Shown here one piece after another: positions 48,052 through 57,601 of a DNA stretch of 64,000 bases. The notes under the pieces are model-generated. The model ran no database searches, had not been told where the DNA came from, and saw only the letters and a list, made by a program, of their open reading frames with translations. The DNA is from Paracoccus nototheniae (GTDB lineage Bacteria > Pseudomonadota > Alphaproteobacteria > Rhodobacterales > Rhodobacteraceae): contig NZ_RQRT01000007.1 in NCBI RefSeq assembly GCF_004335005.1, positions 19,958 through 83,957 of the forward strand. The letters run 5' to 3'. Position 1 is the stretch's first letter. The number at the start of each line of letters is the position of its first letter. The translations under genes were made by a program, and so were the position numbers.

Positions 48052-50318
48052 GCATGCGTACCAACGGCCTTGCACCAGCAAGTAGTAAGTTCTGGGAGAT
48101 TTTACTGCCAATCGACCGATCGCCTGTGCTGTCAGAGCGTGAGGACAGTGCCCTAGATGTTTTGGAGCGCCTGTTTACTCAGCCCCATGGCCAACGGTCA
48201 AAAACTGTCAACTCTGATCTTCGACGACTTTTACTGCCTCTCGAAGCGGCCCTCGACAATATGAAAGCAGCCGCCGCTCCAAGAAACTCGGCAATCCGCG
48301 TCATGACACAGGAACTCATCGAGCGGCGGTGGGCATACTGGGCATGGTCGCAGGATGAGTGGACGGACGTACTGTGCGCGACCGAAGGCAATTTCCATAA
48401 GCGCAACGGGTGTCATGGAAATTGCCGCCAGTACGTTATGGCACTCGCCTACTGCCTTGGGCGCTTCGACCGTCTGGAAGACGTTGGGACCTTTTTCCAG
48501 TACCGTTTGGCGCTCAAAGTGTTCGGCCGCAGGGAGGTCGATGCCGCAGGTGAGCGAGTACGAGATGAGATGCGCTCTGTCGGCTTACGGGCCAAGGTTC
48601 CTCGCGGCATAAAGCCTGCTCTATACTCTGCTTTGCTCTACCAGAGGTCAGGCTGCCTTGAGGACATCACGGTCAAAACGTTGCGTCGTGTAGCGTCAAG
48701 TGAAGTAGAAAGTATGCGCTCCGGCGCCGCCGCCCTATCACGGATTTTGGAGCGGTTGGGAACAATCGAACAGAGTTTTTGTCTTCGCCAAGGTGAACGC
48801 AGACGTCCTATTGGGGAGCGAAGGGCAATCGAAGACGTCCCTCACGAGTGGCTGAGCTGGTGTGATCGCTGGCGGGCGACTGCAATCGCCGCTCCCTCGT
48901 CCATAACCAGCATTTACTACGGTGTTCTCAAGTGTGGCCGTTGGCTTGGTGACCAGCATCCGGAAATTCTGTCGCCAACCCAATGGGATCGATCACTTGC
49001 GCTCGAATATGCTGCGGCTGTCATGAAGATGCAGATAGGTGACTGGTCAACGCCTGTCGGTGCCGCTGCCCGTCGTACTGGTGACCCCATGAAACCAGCT
49101 GCGATCGCATCACACCTTCGATGCGTGCGCGCCTTTTTCAATAATCTTCAGGAATGGGAGTGGATTGTGCCTCGGTTCGCCCCCGCACAAACGCTTGTAC
49201 CGTCTCGTGCCATACTGGCAAAAATCGGCCCGGCACCGCGAATTATTGCAGACGATATTTGGGCCAAGCTGATCTGGGCTGCCCTCAACCTGACAGAAAG
49301 CGATCTCCGGGACCGCTCAAAACGAGAGGGCTGGGCAGATCAGCCTCTACGATATCCCCTTGCCATGGTGCGGGCGGTGGCGATTTTATGGCTGTTTGGT
49401 GGCCTTCGGCGCGATGAAATTTACCGCATGCGCGTCAGTGCAATTCGCTGGACACCCGCCTTGGACAGCGAGAACACGTCCCGGACCTGCCTCCTAGACG
49501 TGCCGGTCAACAAGACAAGTCGCGCCTTTACCAAGCCAGTGGATCCGATCGTCGGGATGACCATCGAGGGATGGGAGGGGGAACGGCTGCCCCACCCGCA
49601 GTCTGTCGACGTTAAAACCGGCGAGCGGGTCGACTGGCTCTTCGTTCACAAAGGTCGCCGGATGGCAGCCGCTTATATCAACTGTTCGCTTATTCCACTT
49701 CTTTGCGCCAAAGGAGGTGTCCCAGAAACAGATGCTCGCGGACGGATCACTAGCCACCGTGCTCGAGCAACAATCGCAACGCAGCTCTTCAACGCCAAGG
49801 AGCCGCTGTCGCTGTTCGAGCTGCAAGCTTGGCTTGGGCACAAATCACCGCAAGCAACACAATATTACGCTGCAGTCACGCCTACAAAGTTGGCACGCTC
49901 ATTTGACCGCGCTGGCTACTTCGAGCGGAACGTACGTACGATCGAAGTTCTGATCGATCAGGCGGCGCGGCGGGAAAGCGGTAATGGGCCGGAGGAGCCC
50001 TGGCAGTATTACGATCTTGGGCACGGTTACTGCACCTACGACTTCTTTGACCAATGTGCGCACCGCATGGCATGCGCCAAATGCTCGTTCTATGAACCGA
50101 AAGCATCAGGGCGCATGCAGGCATTAGAAGCGCAGGGTAACCTCAAACGGATGCGCCAGGAAATTCCGCTGACTGATACCGAGAGAGAGGCGGTAGATGA
50201 CGGGGAGAGGCTAATGGCCAACCTCGCCGCCGGTCTCGAACGCGTACCGACTCCCGATGGGCGTATGCCCCAGCAGATTGAAGCAGAAAGCGATGAAAAT
50301 CCTTGCGTTTGCCCCTGA
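48048..50318 (+). CDS. Large tyrosine recombinase (TnpB-like) of the island
   Basis: A 756-residue protein. The C-terminal catalytic core has FGGLRRDEIYRMRV (Arg), SHRARATIATQLF (His-x-x-Arg) and WLGHKSPQATQYYAAV (His and Tyr). It is followed by a Cys-rich segment (YCTYDFFDQCAHRMACAKCS) like that of Tn554 TnpB. The N-terminal ~350 residues are a helical DNA-binding region. Pairing with the preceding recombinase suggests a multi-recombinase transposition machine. A third, TnpC-like partner was not recognised. Confidence 0.85.
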   Translation: MSMRTNGLAPASSKFWEILLPIDRSPVLSEREDSALDVLERLFTQPHGQRSKTVNSDLRRLLLPLEAALDNMKAAAAPRNSAIRVMTQELIERRWAYWAWSQDEWTDVLCATEGNFHKRNGCHGNCRQYVMALAYCLGRFDRLEDVGTFFQYRLALKVFGRREVDAAGERVRDEMRSVGLRAKVPRGIKPALYSALLYQRSGCLEDITVKTLRRVASSEVESMRSGAAALSRILERLGTIEQSFCLRQGERRRPIGERRAIEDVPHEWLSWCDRWRATAIAAPSSITSIYYGVLKCGRWLGDQHPEILSPTQWDRSLALEYAAAVMKMQIGDWSTPVGAAARRTGDPMKPAAIASHLRCVRAFFNNLQEWEWIVPRFAPAQTLVPSRAILAKIGPAPRIIADDIWAKLIWAALNLTESDLRDRSKREGWADQPLRYPLAMVRAVAILWLFGGLRRDEIYRMRVSAIRWTPALDSENTSRTCLLDVPVNKTSRAFTKPVDPIVGMTIEGWEGERLPHPQSVDVKTGERVDWLFVHKGRRMAAAYINCSLIPLLCAKGGVPETDARGRITSHRARATIATQLFNAKEPLSLFELQAWLGHKSPQATQYYAAVTPTKLARSFDRAGYFERNVRTIEVLIDQAARRESGNGPEEPWQYYDLGHGYCTYDFFDQCAHRMACAKCSFYEPKASGRMQALEAQGNLKRMRQEIPLTDTEREAVDDGERLMANLAAGLERVPTPDGRMPQQIEAESDENPCVCP

Positions 50319-50725
50319 ACCTTATGGCCAGTCAGGTGCACATAGACCCGCGGTCTTTAGTGACACGCAATAGCTCGACACATTTGATATGCGATACCGT
50401 GCGGGCGGTGATTTACTCATGCTGGCCGTTTGAACGCATGGGTTTACGTTGAGGATCCCCGTTGAACATTATGGGCTTGGTTTTGGCGCCATATTAACCA
50501 GTGCAATCTTCCTTACCGCGATCATCGTGCTCGTCATCCGTATGTCATTTGATCGGAAATCACAGCCGGCTATGGGAATAATTTACCGCCGGAAAGATAA
50601 GGGCGCGCGGTCCATATTACGCTGCGCTCCTCTTTTACGAGCGGACATAACGTTACCGATCGGTAATGTTCCGGCAATCCTTTGTGCAGCGCCTTCCCTG
50701 TACAGCGATCCTCATGGAGTGCGTG
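50319..50725. other. Intergenic region between recombinase and cargo genes
   Basis: These 407 bp hold no convincing gene. An open frame near 50449-50580 encodes one hydrophobic helix (GAILTSAIFLTAIIVLVI) but has only a TTG start and no SD. AT content is higher than in the flanking genes. A perfect 14-bp palindrome lies at 50653-50666. Confidence 0.4.
50653..50666. promoter_or_regulatory. Palindromic operator candidate before the phosphatase gene
   Basis: TTACCGATCGGTAA is a perfect 14-bp palindrome, extended by AAC and GTT on either side after one mismatch. It ends 59 bp upstream of the phosphatase start and resembles operators of TetR-type regulators. No regulator of that family is visible in the window. 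Confidence 0.4.
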
Positions 50726-51757
50726 ATGAGAAAAACAATTCTTGGGGGCCTGACCGGGGTTCTCGTGATAGCGGTTTTGGTTGGAGCGACCGAGGGCCAG
50801 ATATTCTCACTGGCGGCTTCCGGCATCAGGACACTGGAAAATCCTAAAATATCCACTCTGTTCGACAGCAACCGGGTTCATGCGTTGGACGTGGCGATGC
50901 CCTTTTCCGTGCTGGCAGCCGGTGACATAGCAGACTGCGAAATTGGCGGCGGTCTTGATCGGACAGCTCGCAATCTTCAGTATTCTATGGGTCTTGTACG
51001 TGCCGATGCAGTGCCAAACGACGGCATGCTCGACACGGTTCGCATTCTCGAGACCTATCCTGATGCTCCGGTACTGGCCTTGGGCGATCTGGTCTACAAA
51101 CGAGGCGAACCCGTAGGATTTTCAGATTGCTACGACCCCTATTGGGGTGTCGCAAAAAACCGGACTTGGCCCACGCCGGGAAATCACGAATACCAAGCCC
51201 CTTTTGCTTATGGTTACTTCGACTATTGGCAGGAACGCGCAGGGCCGGATCGGCAAGGGTATTATGCCTTGGACGCAGGGAAATGGTTTATTCTTTCGCT
51301 AAACAGCGAGATCGACGCCTCACCCACCTCCCCACAAGCTGCCTGGATGGGAATGGTGCTCGAAGCCTATCCCGACAGGTGCATAGCCGCATTCTATCAC
51401 AAACCGGCCTATTCCACCGTTGCCCGGGACAATGCCGAAGACGCACATCATCTGTTTCGTCAGCTGACCGACGCCGGCGTGAGTTTCGTTCTGAACGGAC
51501 ACAATCATTTCTACGAACGCACGCACCCCCTGAACGACGAGGGCGCCCGGTCTGACCCCGGAACCGTGACATTCGTTGCCGGCGCAGGGGGGCGTACGAC
51601 ATCTGAAAAAATCAAACCTGCCCGCTTTTCTTACCGGGTGGTGACCGGCACCGCCGGTGTCCTGAAGCTGGATTTTTCGGACGAGGCGGTGTCCTGGACG
51701 TATCTGACCGGCGGAAGCGCAACTGACTTCGATAGCGGAACGCTTCCATGCCTGTGA
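50726..51757 (+). CDS. Exported calcineurin-like metallophosphatase
   Basis: A 343-residue protein with an N-terminal signal or anchor (KTILGGLTGVLVIAVLVGAT). Metallophosphoesterase motifs are AAGDIADCE (D-x-x), LALGDLVYKRGE (GD-x-V), WPTPGNHEYQAP (GNHE), AAFYHKPAYST (H) and VLNGHNHFYERTHP (GHNH). It resembles purple acid phosphatase/PhoD-like extracellular enzymes. GGAG six bases upstream supports the start. It heads the island cargo and may dephosphorylate an envelope or extracellular substrate. Confidence 0.82.
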   Translation: MRKTILGGLTGVLVIAVLVGATEGQIFSLAASGIRTLENPKISTLFDSNRVHALDVAMPFSVLAAGDIADCEIGGGLDRTARNLQYSMGLVRADAVPNDGMLDTVRILETYPDAPVLALGDLVYKRGEPVGFSDCYDPYWGVAKNRTWPTPGNHEYQAPFAYGYFDYWQERAGPDRQGYYALDAGKWFILSLNSEIDASPTSPQAAWMGMVLEAYPDRCIAAFYHKPAYSTVARDNAEDAHHLFRQLTDAGVSFVLNGHNHFYERTHPLNDEGARSDPGTVTFVAGAGGRTTSEKIKPARFSYRVVTGTAGVLKLDFSDEAVSWTYLTGGSATDFDSGTLPCL

Positions 51758-51794
51758 TCCGACGGCGCCCGCGATCTGAACGGAAGGATTATGC

Positions 51795-52394
51795 ATGTTC
51801 GATCTCATAACTGCCTGGCTCGCCGCAATGGGTAGCTTTGGCGTCGCGGCCCTAATGCTGCTTGAAAACGTCTTTCCGCCGATCCCGTCCGAGCTGATCA
51901 TGCCGTTCGCAGGCTATCTTGCAGCAAACGGGACACTGTCGTTCGCCGCCGTGGTCATCGCCGGGACGGCCGGGTCGGTCGCGGGGGCGTTCCTGTGGTA
52001 TCAGATCGGATCCCTTGTGACCGAGCCGCGCCTGCGCCGCTTCATCGCGCGCCACGGTCGGTGGCTAACAATCTCGGTGGCGGACCTTGAACGGGCATTG
52101 TCCTGGTTCGATCGGCACGGCCGAACGGCCGTCTTTCTGGGACGGATGGTGCCCGGCGTACGGACTTTGATCTCCATACCTGCGGGGATGACCGGAATGC
52201 GGACCCTGCCATTCCTGCTTTACACCGCGCTTGGCAGCCTGATCTGGACGACGGCGCTGACAGTCTCGGGATACGTCTTGAAGGCCCAGTTTGCCCGGGT
52301 CGAGGTCCTGATAAACCCAGTAACGAACATTCTGCTGCTGCTTGTCGCTAGTCTATACGTCTGGAGGCTACTGAATTCCCGACAATCAAGGTAA
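51795..52394 (+). CDS. DedA-family membrane protein
   Basis: A 199-residue protein with several membrane helices and DedA/VTT signatures: LLENVFPPIPSELIMPFAGY and FLGRMVPGVRTLISIPAGMT. DedA proteins handle lipid carriers; some flip undecaprenyl phosphate or phosphatidylethanolamine and affect polymyxin resistance. It starts 37 bp after the phosphatase on the same strand. Its place next to GtrA/GtrB/ArnT-like genes fits a role in recycling the lipid carrier used by those glycosyltransferases (inference). Confidence 0.85.
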   Translation: MFDLITAWLAAMGSFGVAALMLLENVFPPIPSELIMPFAGYLAANGTLSFAAVVIAGTAGSVAGAFLWYQIGSLVTEPRLRRFIARHGRWLTISVADLERALSWFDRHGRTAVFLGRMVPGVRTLISIPAGMTGMRTLPFLLYTALGSLIWTTALTVSGYVLKAQFARVEVLINPVTNILLLLVASLYVWRLLNSRQSR

Positions 52395-52483
52395 CGGCCA
52401 CGGTGCACCGCAATTTGGCTCGAATTGTGTCATTATTTTTATGCTTTCATCCAAGACTACGGACACGCCATCAGGTCAATCGT

Positions 52484-52909
52484 TCACTTGGGGAAATGAT
52501 GCGATGTAAAATCGGTGGCGGGTTTCGTTACAAAGGTCCGGTGACGAAAGGCCCAGTATCTGGACAAAAGGAAGGTCAATGCCGCGGCTGATGCGGTCGA
52601 CAAACAGAGGGCAACGGCCGGGCGCAGAGCAAAATGGCGCAGCAGCAACATTAGTAATGCCTGATTCACGGCAAAGCCGGCCAGTGCGGTCAATCCGAAC
52701 CGCCATGCTGCGGTGACGATGTCGGCGTCATGATCGGAGAATGAGAACCCTAGGTGCCCTATGAAACTGATCGAAAAGGCGACAAGGAATGCCATCGCAT
52801 TTGACAGGATCGGCGACCATCCGGAGCTAATCATCGTCAGGCCGACCAGCAGGTGCAGGCCGGTGGCCATCATGCCGACGATCCCGAACTTGAACATTTG
52901 AAAGATCAT
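52484..52909 (-). CDS. GtrA-family flippase
   Basis: A 141-residue protein with four membrane helices and the GtrA pattern: MFKFGIVGMMATGLHLLVGL, VAFSISFIGHLGFSF and TFLLSRYWAFRHR. GtrA proteins move undecaprenyl-phosphate-linked sugars across the inner membrane. Its start overlaps the glycosyltransferase stop by 4 bp. It is third in the minus-strand operon ArnT-like, GtrB-like, GtrA. Confidence 0.85.
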   Translation of the reverse strand: MIFQMFKFGIVGMMATGLHLLVGLTMISSGWSPILSNAMAFLVAFSISFIGHLGFSFSDHDADIVTAAWRFGLTALAGFAVNQALLMLLLRHFALRPAVALCLSTASAAALTFLLSRYWAFRHRTFVTKPATDFTSHHFPK

Positions 52910-53907
52910 GAGAGGCCCCGCATGACGGTCGTAGGATCATGGTCCTCGGCCACGATAAAGCCCGGTCGGCCTTTCACCTCGGTGAATACCCGCGCCAGAT
53001 ATTCACCCAAGACCCCGATCGAGATCAGTTGCACCCCGCCGAGCAGCGACGTCGCAACGACCAGTGACGACCATCCCGGCACGTCGATGCCATAGATCAT
53101 CGTGCGTACTGCGATCATCACCCCGTAGAGGATCGCGGACACAGCGACTATCATTCCGATCCCTGTCCAGACACGCAGCGGCCATGCCGTGAAGGATGTC
53201 ATTCCGGTCAACGCCAGCCGAAAAAGGTTGCGCATCCGAAACTTGGTCGTCCCGCCCGCCCGTGGCGCAAGATGGATCGGGATCGCCTTGCTGCGGAAAC
53301 CAACCCAGCCATACAGGCCCTTCATGAACCGATTTCGCTCAGGCAGGGCGCAGAGTGCATCGACCACGCGCCGGTCCATCAGCCTGAAATCACGAGCATT
53401 GGCGGGGATCGGTGCGTCGCTGCCATAATTAAGGAGTCTGTAAAAAGAGCGGGTTAGGGCCCTTTTGAACCACCCCTCATCGTCGCGTGTCTCGCGGACG
53501 GCATAGACCATCTCGAACCCTTCGGCATGATGGGCCAGCATGGTTTCCAGGTGGCATAGGGGTTCCTGCAGGTCGGCATCGAGGATAACCACGGCTGCGC
53601 CCTTCGACGCGAACAGCCCGGCCATGATCGCCTGCTCCTTGCCGAAGTTGCGTGACAGGCGCAGCACGCGCACCGGATGGTGGTCCGACATCTGACGGGC
53701 CTGATCAAAAGTGTCGTCACTGCTGCCGTCGTCAACGATAATGATTTCGAACTGCGGTACCAAGGCGGCCGCATGGCTGGCAACGCGGGTGATGGTTTCC
53801 GAGATGCAGGCCGCCTCATTCATAGCTGGGATCACGAATGACAAGTCGGGAATGTTTTTCTGCTGCATCGAGGTCGGTGCCAATTGCGGGAGGACGAAAT
53901 CTTTCAT
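52906..53907 (-). CDS. GtrB-like polyprenyl-phosphate glycosyltransferase (GT2)
   Basis: A 333-residue protein. The N-terminal GT-A domain has SFVIPAMNEAACISETI, EIIIVDDGSSDDTFDQA, VVILDADLQEP (DxD-like DAD) and RNRFMKGLYGWVGF. Two C-terminal membrane helices follow (GIGMIVAVSAILYGVMIAV and LVVATSLLGGVQLISIGVLG). This is the GtrB/ArnC/DPM1 type that loads a sugar onto undecaprenyl phosphate at the cytoplasmic face. It is coupled by 4-bp overlaps to both neighbours. Confidence 0.9.
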   Translation of the reverse strand: MKDFVLPQLAPTSMQQKNIPDLSFVIPAMNEAACISETITRVASHAAALVPQFEIIIVDDGSSDDTFDQARQMSDHHPVRVLRLSRNFGKEQAIMAGLFASKGAAVVILDADLQEPLCHLETMLAHHAEGFEMVYAVRETRDDEGWFKRALTRSFYRLLNYGSDAPIPANARDFRLMDRRVVDALCALPERNRFMKGLYGWVGFRSKAIPIHLAPRAGGTTKFRMRNLFRLALTGMTSFTAWPLRVWTGIGMIVAVSAILYGVMIAVRTMIYGIDVPGWSSLVVATSLLGGVQLISIGVLGEYLARVFTEVKGRPGFIVAEDHDPTTVMRGLS

Positions 53908-55412
53908 TTTTTGGCCTCTTCGATAAACAAAATACGACGACCAAAGCGCCCCAGGGGAAGAAATTTCGATGCTGCGAGCGTGGCCAATTCGGCGGTGTCA
54001 TTTTCGGAAACGACCAGCGCATCGCGGATGCCATTGTCGGCCAGCGCATCGATTTGCCCGGGATCTGTGGTGAAGACCACCTTGCCGGCAGTATAGAACT
54101 CTGCCGAAAAGCTGCGATTGCCCCAGTAGGTGAAGGCCATGCCCGGATCGTGCTGGCGGGCGGCGGCGACCAGATCGCGTTCTGTCTTCAGATGCAGGAT
54201 CTGTGGGCTGATGTGAGAGATCAGCGTCAGCATGACAAACAGACCCGCCACCCCTGCGACAGAGACGAGGGCCGCACGGCGCGCCCAGTGCCCCGGTGCC
54301 CCCCGTGATCCTGCCCAAAGCGATACCAGCAAGACCGCCGCCGCAGGCATCGCGGGCAGACTATAGGCGGGCAGAATGTTGGCGGCGGGCGAGAACAGGA
54401 TCAGCGGTGCTGCCACCGACAGCGCCAGATAGCTGTGCCAGCCGGTCGCGTCCGCCGCCAACGTCGCGCGCAAGGCATGGATCCTCGGAAGCAGTGCTGC
54501 GGCGAAAAATGTCCATGGCAGAAACATTGCCGCCGCATAGAGCCAGATGATGCCTTTGGGCCGCGCATGTCCCGACCCATACAGATCGCCCTGCCATCCG
54601 CTGACGACGAAGCGCTGAAAATGCTCGCCGATCAGAAAGTAGTGCAGAAAGCCGGGCGTTTTGATTTCGGCGGCGATATACCATGGCAGGGTCAGAAGGG
54701 CTGTGATGACCAGACCCGACCGCCAACGCAGCGCTGACAGATCGCGCCATCGACCGGCAAGCGGCAGCCACAAAGCCAGCGGGATCAGGGTGATGATTGT
54801 TGCGACTGGCCCTTTGGCCAACAGACCGATGGCCAGACCCACGAAGAACATCCGCCGCCAGAAAACACGGCCGCCCGTCCCGGTCAGCGCGGTATGAAAC
54901 GCCACCATGGACAGAACCGTACCCAACACCATCACCATATCGGTCATGACAAAGGCCGAGGCGCCGAAAAACAATGCCGACGATGCCAGAACTACTATGG
55001 CCAACAGCGCCTGATCCGCCCCTGCGTTGCGACGCACCCAAGTATGTATCAATCCCAGCACCGCCCCCGCGCAGGCCAGAATGAAGACGCGTGCGCCAAA
55101 CGGACCGACCCCGAATGCCTGCATGCCCAAGGCCGACAGCCAGGTATGCAGAGGTGGTTTGCCCCAGAACGGCACGCCATACGCGAATTGCGGGGTTATC
55201 CAGTCGCCGCTTTCGACCATCTTGCGCGCGATCTCGGCGTAGCGCGCCTCGGTCGTGTCGATGAAGGGCAGCCAAAACATCGCCAACAACCGGACCGCCA
55301 GCAACGCGGCCAATCCCGCCCATAGCACGCGCCTGTCGCCCCGGCTCAAGCTAAACGGCGCGGTGGCCACTGTCCGGCGCTGCGCCGGAAAATCTGCGTC
55401 GATCGATACCAT
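53904..55412 (-). CDS. ArnT-like (PMT family) membrane glycosyltransferase
   Basis: A protein of about 502 residues. About ten membrane helices are predicted, and the periplasmic active-site block IDTTEARYAEIARKMVESGD, then FWGKPPLHTWL, matches ArnT (acidic residues and KPP). A small soluble C-terminal domain follows. ArnT transfers aminoarabinose from undecaprenyl phosphate to lipid A; in Gtr-type trios the same position holds the enzyme that decorates the surface polymer. The start is chosen at Met 55412, with upstream in-frame Met codons as alternatives. It is divergent from the two-component system. Confidence 0.85.
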   Translation of the reverse strand: MVSIDADFPAQRRTVATAPFSLSRGDRRVLWAGLAALLAVRLLAMFWLPFIDTTEARYAEIARKMVESGDWITPQFAYGVPFWGKPPLHTWLSALGMQAFGVGPFGARVFILACAGAVLGLIHTWVRRNAGADQALLAIVVLASSALFFGASAFVMTDMVMVLGTVLSMVAFHTALTGTGGRVFWRRMFFVGLAIGLLAKGPVATIITLIPLALWLPLAGRWRDLSALRWRSGLVITALLTLPWYIAAEIKTPGFLHYFLIGEHFQRFVVSGWQGDLYGSGHARPKGIIWLYAAAMFLPWTFFAAALLPRIHALRATLAADATGWHSYLALSVAAPLILFSPAANILPAYSLPAMPAAAVLLVSLWAGSRGAPGHWARRAALVSVAGVAGLFVMLTLISHISPQILHLKTERDLVAAARQHDPGMAFTYWGNRSFSAEFYTAGKVVFTTDPGQIDALADNGIRDALVVSENDTAELATLAASKFLPLGRFGRRILFIEEAKK

Positions 55413-55548
55413 GGCTTGTCCCATCATTTTGGGAAGCCCTAACCTACGCCACACCTCCATCGAGTGGCGGGCACTATACCAAGTTGTAATGTAGGCTGAA
55501 TGATGCGGTGAATTTGGATCGGCTAGGTCGAACGACAAGGAGACCGAT

Positions 55549-56220
55549 ATGCGCGTGCTGGTGATCGAAGACGACCGCGAAACGGCAGATTACATCTGTT
55601 CAAGCCTGCGTGCGTCGGGGCACGTGGTTGAACACGCTTCTGACGGAAAACAAGGCTTTCTGCTGGCACTGGATGCCGATTTCGATGTGATGGTGGTGGA
55701 CCGGATGCTGCCTGGCCTGGACGGATTGACCCTGGTCAAGTCAGTGCGCCTTGCCAAGGTCGCGACACCGATCCTGTTTCTCAGCGCGATGGGGGGGCTC
55801 GACGACCGGGTGGATGGGTTGCAGGCGGGAGCCGACGACTATCTGGTCAAGCCGTTCGCCTATTCGGAGCTGTCGGCGCGGCTAGCGGCCCTGGCCCGCC
55901 GGCCGCCGATCCAGGCCCAGGAGACAAGCTTGCGGATCGCGGATCTGGAAGTGGACCTGTTGCGCCATGCAGTCACCCGTGCCGGTCAGGACATCGTCCT
56001 CCAACGGCGCGAGTTTCAGCTGCTGGCCTATCTGATGCGCCATGCAGATCGCGTCGTTACCCGCACCATGCTGTTGGAGGCTGTCTGGGATTTTAATTTC
56101 GATCCCCAGACCAATGTCGTGGAAACGCATATCAGCAGACTGCGGATGAAAATCGACAAGCCGTTCGAGACGCCTTTGATTCACACCGTGCGCGGCGCCG
56201 GATACAGTCTGCATGACTGA
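55549..56220 (+). CDS. OmpR/PhoB-family response regulator
   Basis: A 223-residue regulator. The receiver domain has MRVLVIEDDRETADYI, phosphoacceptor Asp in DVMVVDRMLPGLDG, and Lys in DDYLVKPFAYSELS. The C-terminal winged helix has LQRREFQLLAYLMRHADRVV and NVVETHISRLRMKI. It resembles PmrA/QseB-type regulators of envelope genes. It lies divergent from the ArnT-like operon and overlaps its kinase gene by 8 bp, so it most likely controls the glycosylation genes. Confidence 0.92.
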   Translation: MRVLVIEDDRETADYICSSLRASGHVVEHASDGKQGFLLALDADFDVMVVDRMLPGLDGLTLVKSVRLAKVATPILFLSAMGGLDDRVDGLQAGADDYLVKPFAYSELSARLAALARRPPIQAQETSLRIADLEVDLLRHAVTRAGQDIVLQRREFQLLAYLMRHADRVVTRTMLLEAVWDFNFDPQTNVVETHISRLRMKIDKPFETPLIHTVRGAGYSLHD

Positions 56221-57601
56221 GGGGCATGAACTGAAGCGACGCGGATCAGACAGGCGAAGCCTGCGCACGTCAGTCCGACTGTCACTGCAATTCTCGTTTC
56301 TCTATGCAGTCCTGTCAGCATGCGTTTTCGCACTGGCCTATCTCTTCACGCAGGCTGAGGTGCAGGACTGGATCCGCGACCAGATGCGCGGTGATGCCCA
56401 AACGCTGAAAGCCGTCTATCAGGAAGAGGGAGAAGCTAGCCTGATCGCCATCATCGATGGACTTTCGTATGTCAGCTTTGAAAAGACCCGGCTCTATCAG
56501 TTGCTGGATGCAGACGGGAATGTTCTTTCAGGTAATATCCCAGCCCCGTTGATCGGCGCTATTCCCACCCAGATGGCCGCGAATGACAGTCGTCTTGCTG
56601 TTCATCCTCCGTATGAGGTCGATGTCTATTGGCTCCGTGAAGATACCCTTGGTCCTTACCGACTGATTCAAGGGGCAGGCAATCATTTGGTGGCAGAGAT
56701 CCTTGAAGCTTTGGCCGCGGCGCTTCTCTTGGGATATGTCTCGGTCATCATCCTGGGGCTGATCGTCGGTGTGCGGGTCGGACGCATCACAGAGCAAAGG
56801 ATCACCTCTATTTCAGCCGTCATGGCAGATGTCTCGGCCGGTCAGCTGGCAGCGCGTGTGCCAACACGAGAGACCGCCAAAGATGATCTGTCTCGCGTGT
56901 CAGCCGGAATCAACGGGATGTTGGATCAGATTGGTCGGCTGCTGGAAAGCCAGCAGCAGATATCCAACGACATCGCTCATGATATGCGCACCCCGTTACA
57001 GCGTCTGCGTCAACGATTGGAGCGAATGAGCCAGACGGGCACAGTCGAACCTGAAGACCTGTTGGCCTGCCAGCGACAGACAGATGACATCATCACGACG
57101 TTCAATGCACTCCTGCGCATCGCTCAGATCGAGGCGAGAAACCGTCACTCTCGGTTTGAAAATGTTGATATCATTGAAATACTAACGGTGGTAGCTGAGG
57201 TTTTCGAGCCTGCGGCAGAAGAAGCTGGAATAGAGCTGGTAGCGCCCATATCCGGTCAGGGGTTGATAGTCACCGGAGATCGCGGGCTGCTGATGCAAAT
57301 GTTCTCAAATCTTGTCGAAAATGCCATCCGGCACTGTCCATCCGGCACGTCGATCACGTTGGCTGCTGCATCTGAGACGCATTCCATTACGGCTTTTGTG
57401 GCTGACACTGGCCCCGGCATCGACCGTACAGACCATGACCGTATCTTCCGACGCTTTTTTCGCATCGAAGGCAGCCGCAATACATCAGGGCATGGCCTTG
57501 GCTTATCTCTGGTCAAAGCCATTGCCGATATGCATGGGGCTACGATCGCCGTGCGCGACAATAACCCTGGGGCTTTATTCGAGATTCGCTTTGAATTGTG
57601 A
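56213..57601 (+). CDS. Membrane sensor histidine kinase
   Basis: A 462-residue kinase: first helix near residues 25-45 (FSFLYAVLSACVFALAYLF), a short periplasmic sensor region, second helix near 165-185 (LLGYVSVIILGLIVGVRVG), HAMP linker, HisKA with NDIAHDMRTPLQRLRQRLE (His), and HATPase with MFSNLVENAIRHC (N box), VADTGPGI (G1) and GHGLGLSLVKAI (G2). It senses an envelope signal and phosphorylates the overlapping response regulator. Confidence 0.92.
   Translation: MTEGHELKRRGSDRRSLRTSVRLSLQFSFLYAVLSACVFALAYLFTQAEVQDWIRDQMRGDAQTLKAVYQEEGEASLIAIIDGLSYVSFEKTRLYQLLDADGNVLSGNIPAPLIGAIPTQMAANDSRLAVHPPYEVDVYWLREDTLGPYRLIQGAGNHLVAEILEALAAALLLGYVSVIILGLIVGVRVGRITEQRITSISAVMADVSAGQLAARVPTRETAKDDLSRVSAGINGMLDQIGRLLESQQQISNDIAHDMRTPLQRLRQRLERMSQTGTVEPEDLLACQRQTDDIITTFNALLRIAQIEARNRHSRFENVDIIEILTVVAEVFEPAAEEAGIELVAPISGQGLIVTGDRGLLMQMFSNLVENAIRHCPSGTSITLAAASETHSITAFVADTGPGIDRTDHDRIFRRFFRIEGSRNTSGHGLGLSLVKAIADMHGATIAVRDNNPGALFEIRFEL

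Noticed and set aside
50449..50847. TnpC-like or small membrane protein after the second recombinase
   Set aside because: Only a TTG start without SD, and the frame runs into the phosphatase gene. A single hydrophobic stretch is not enough support.
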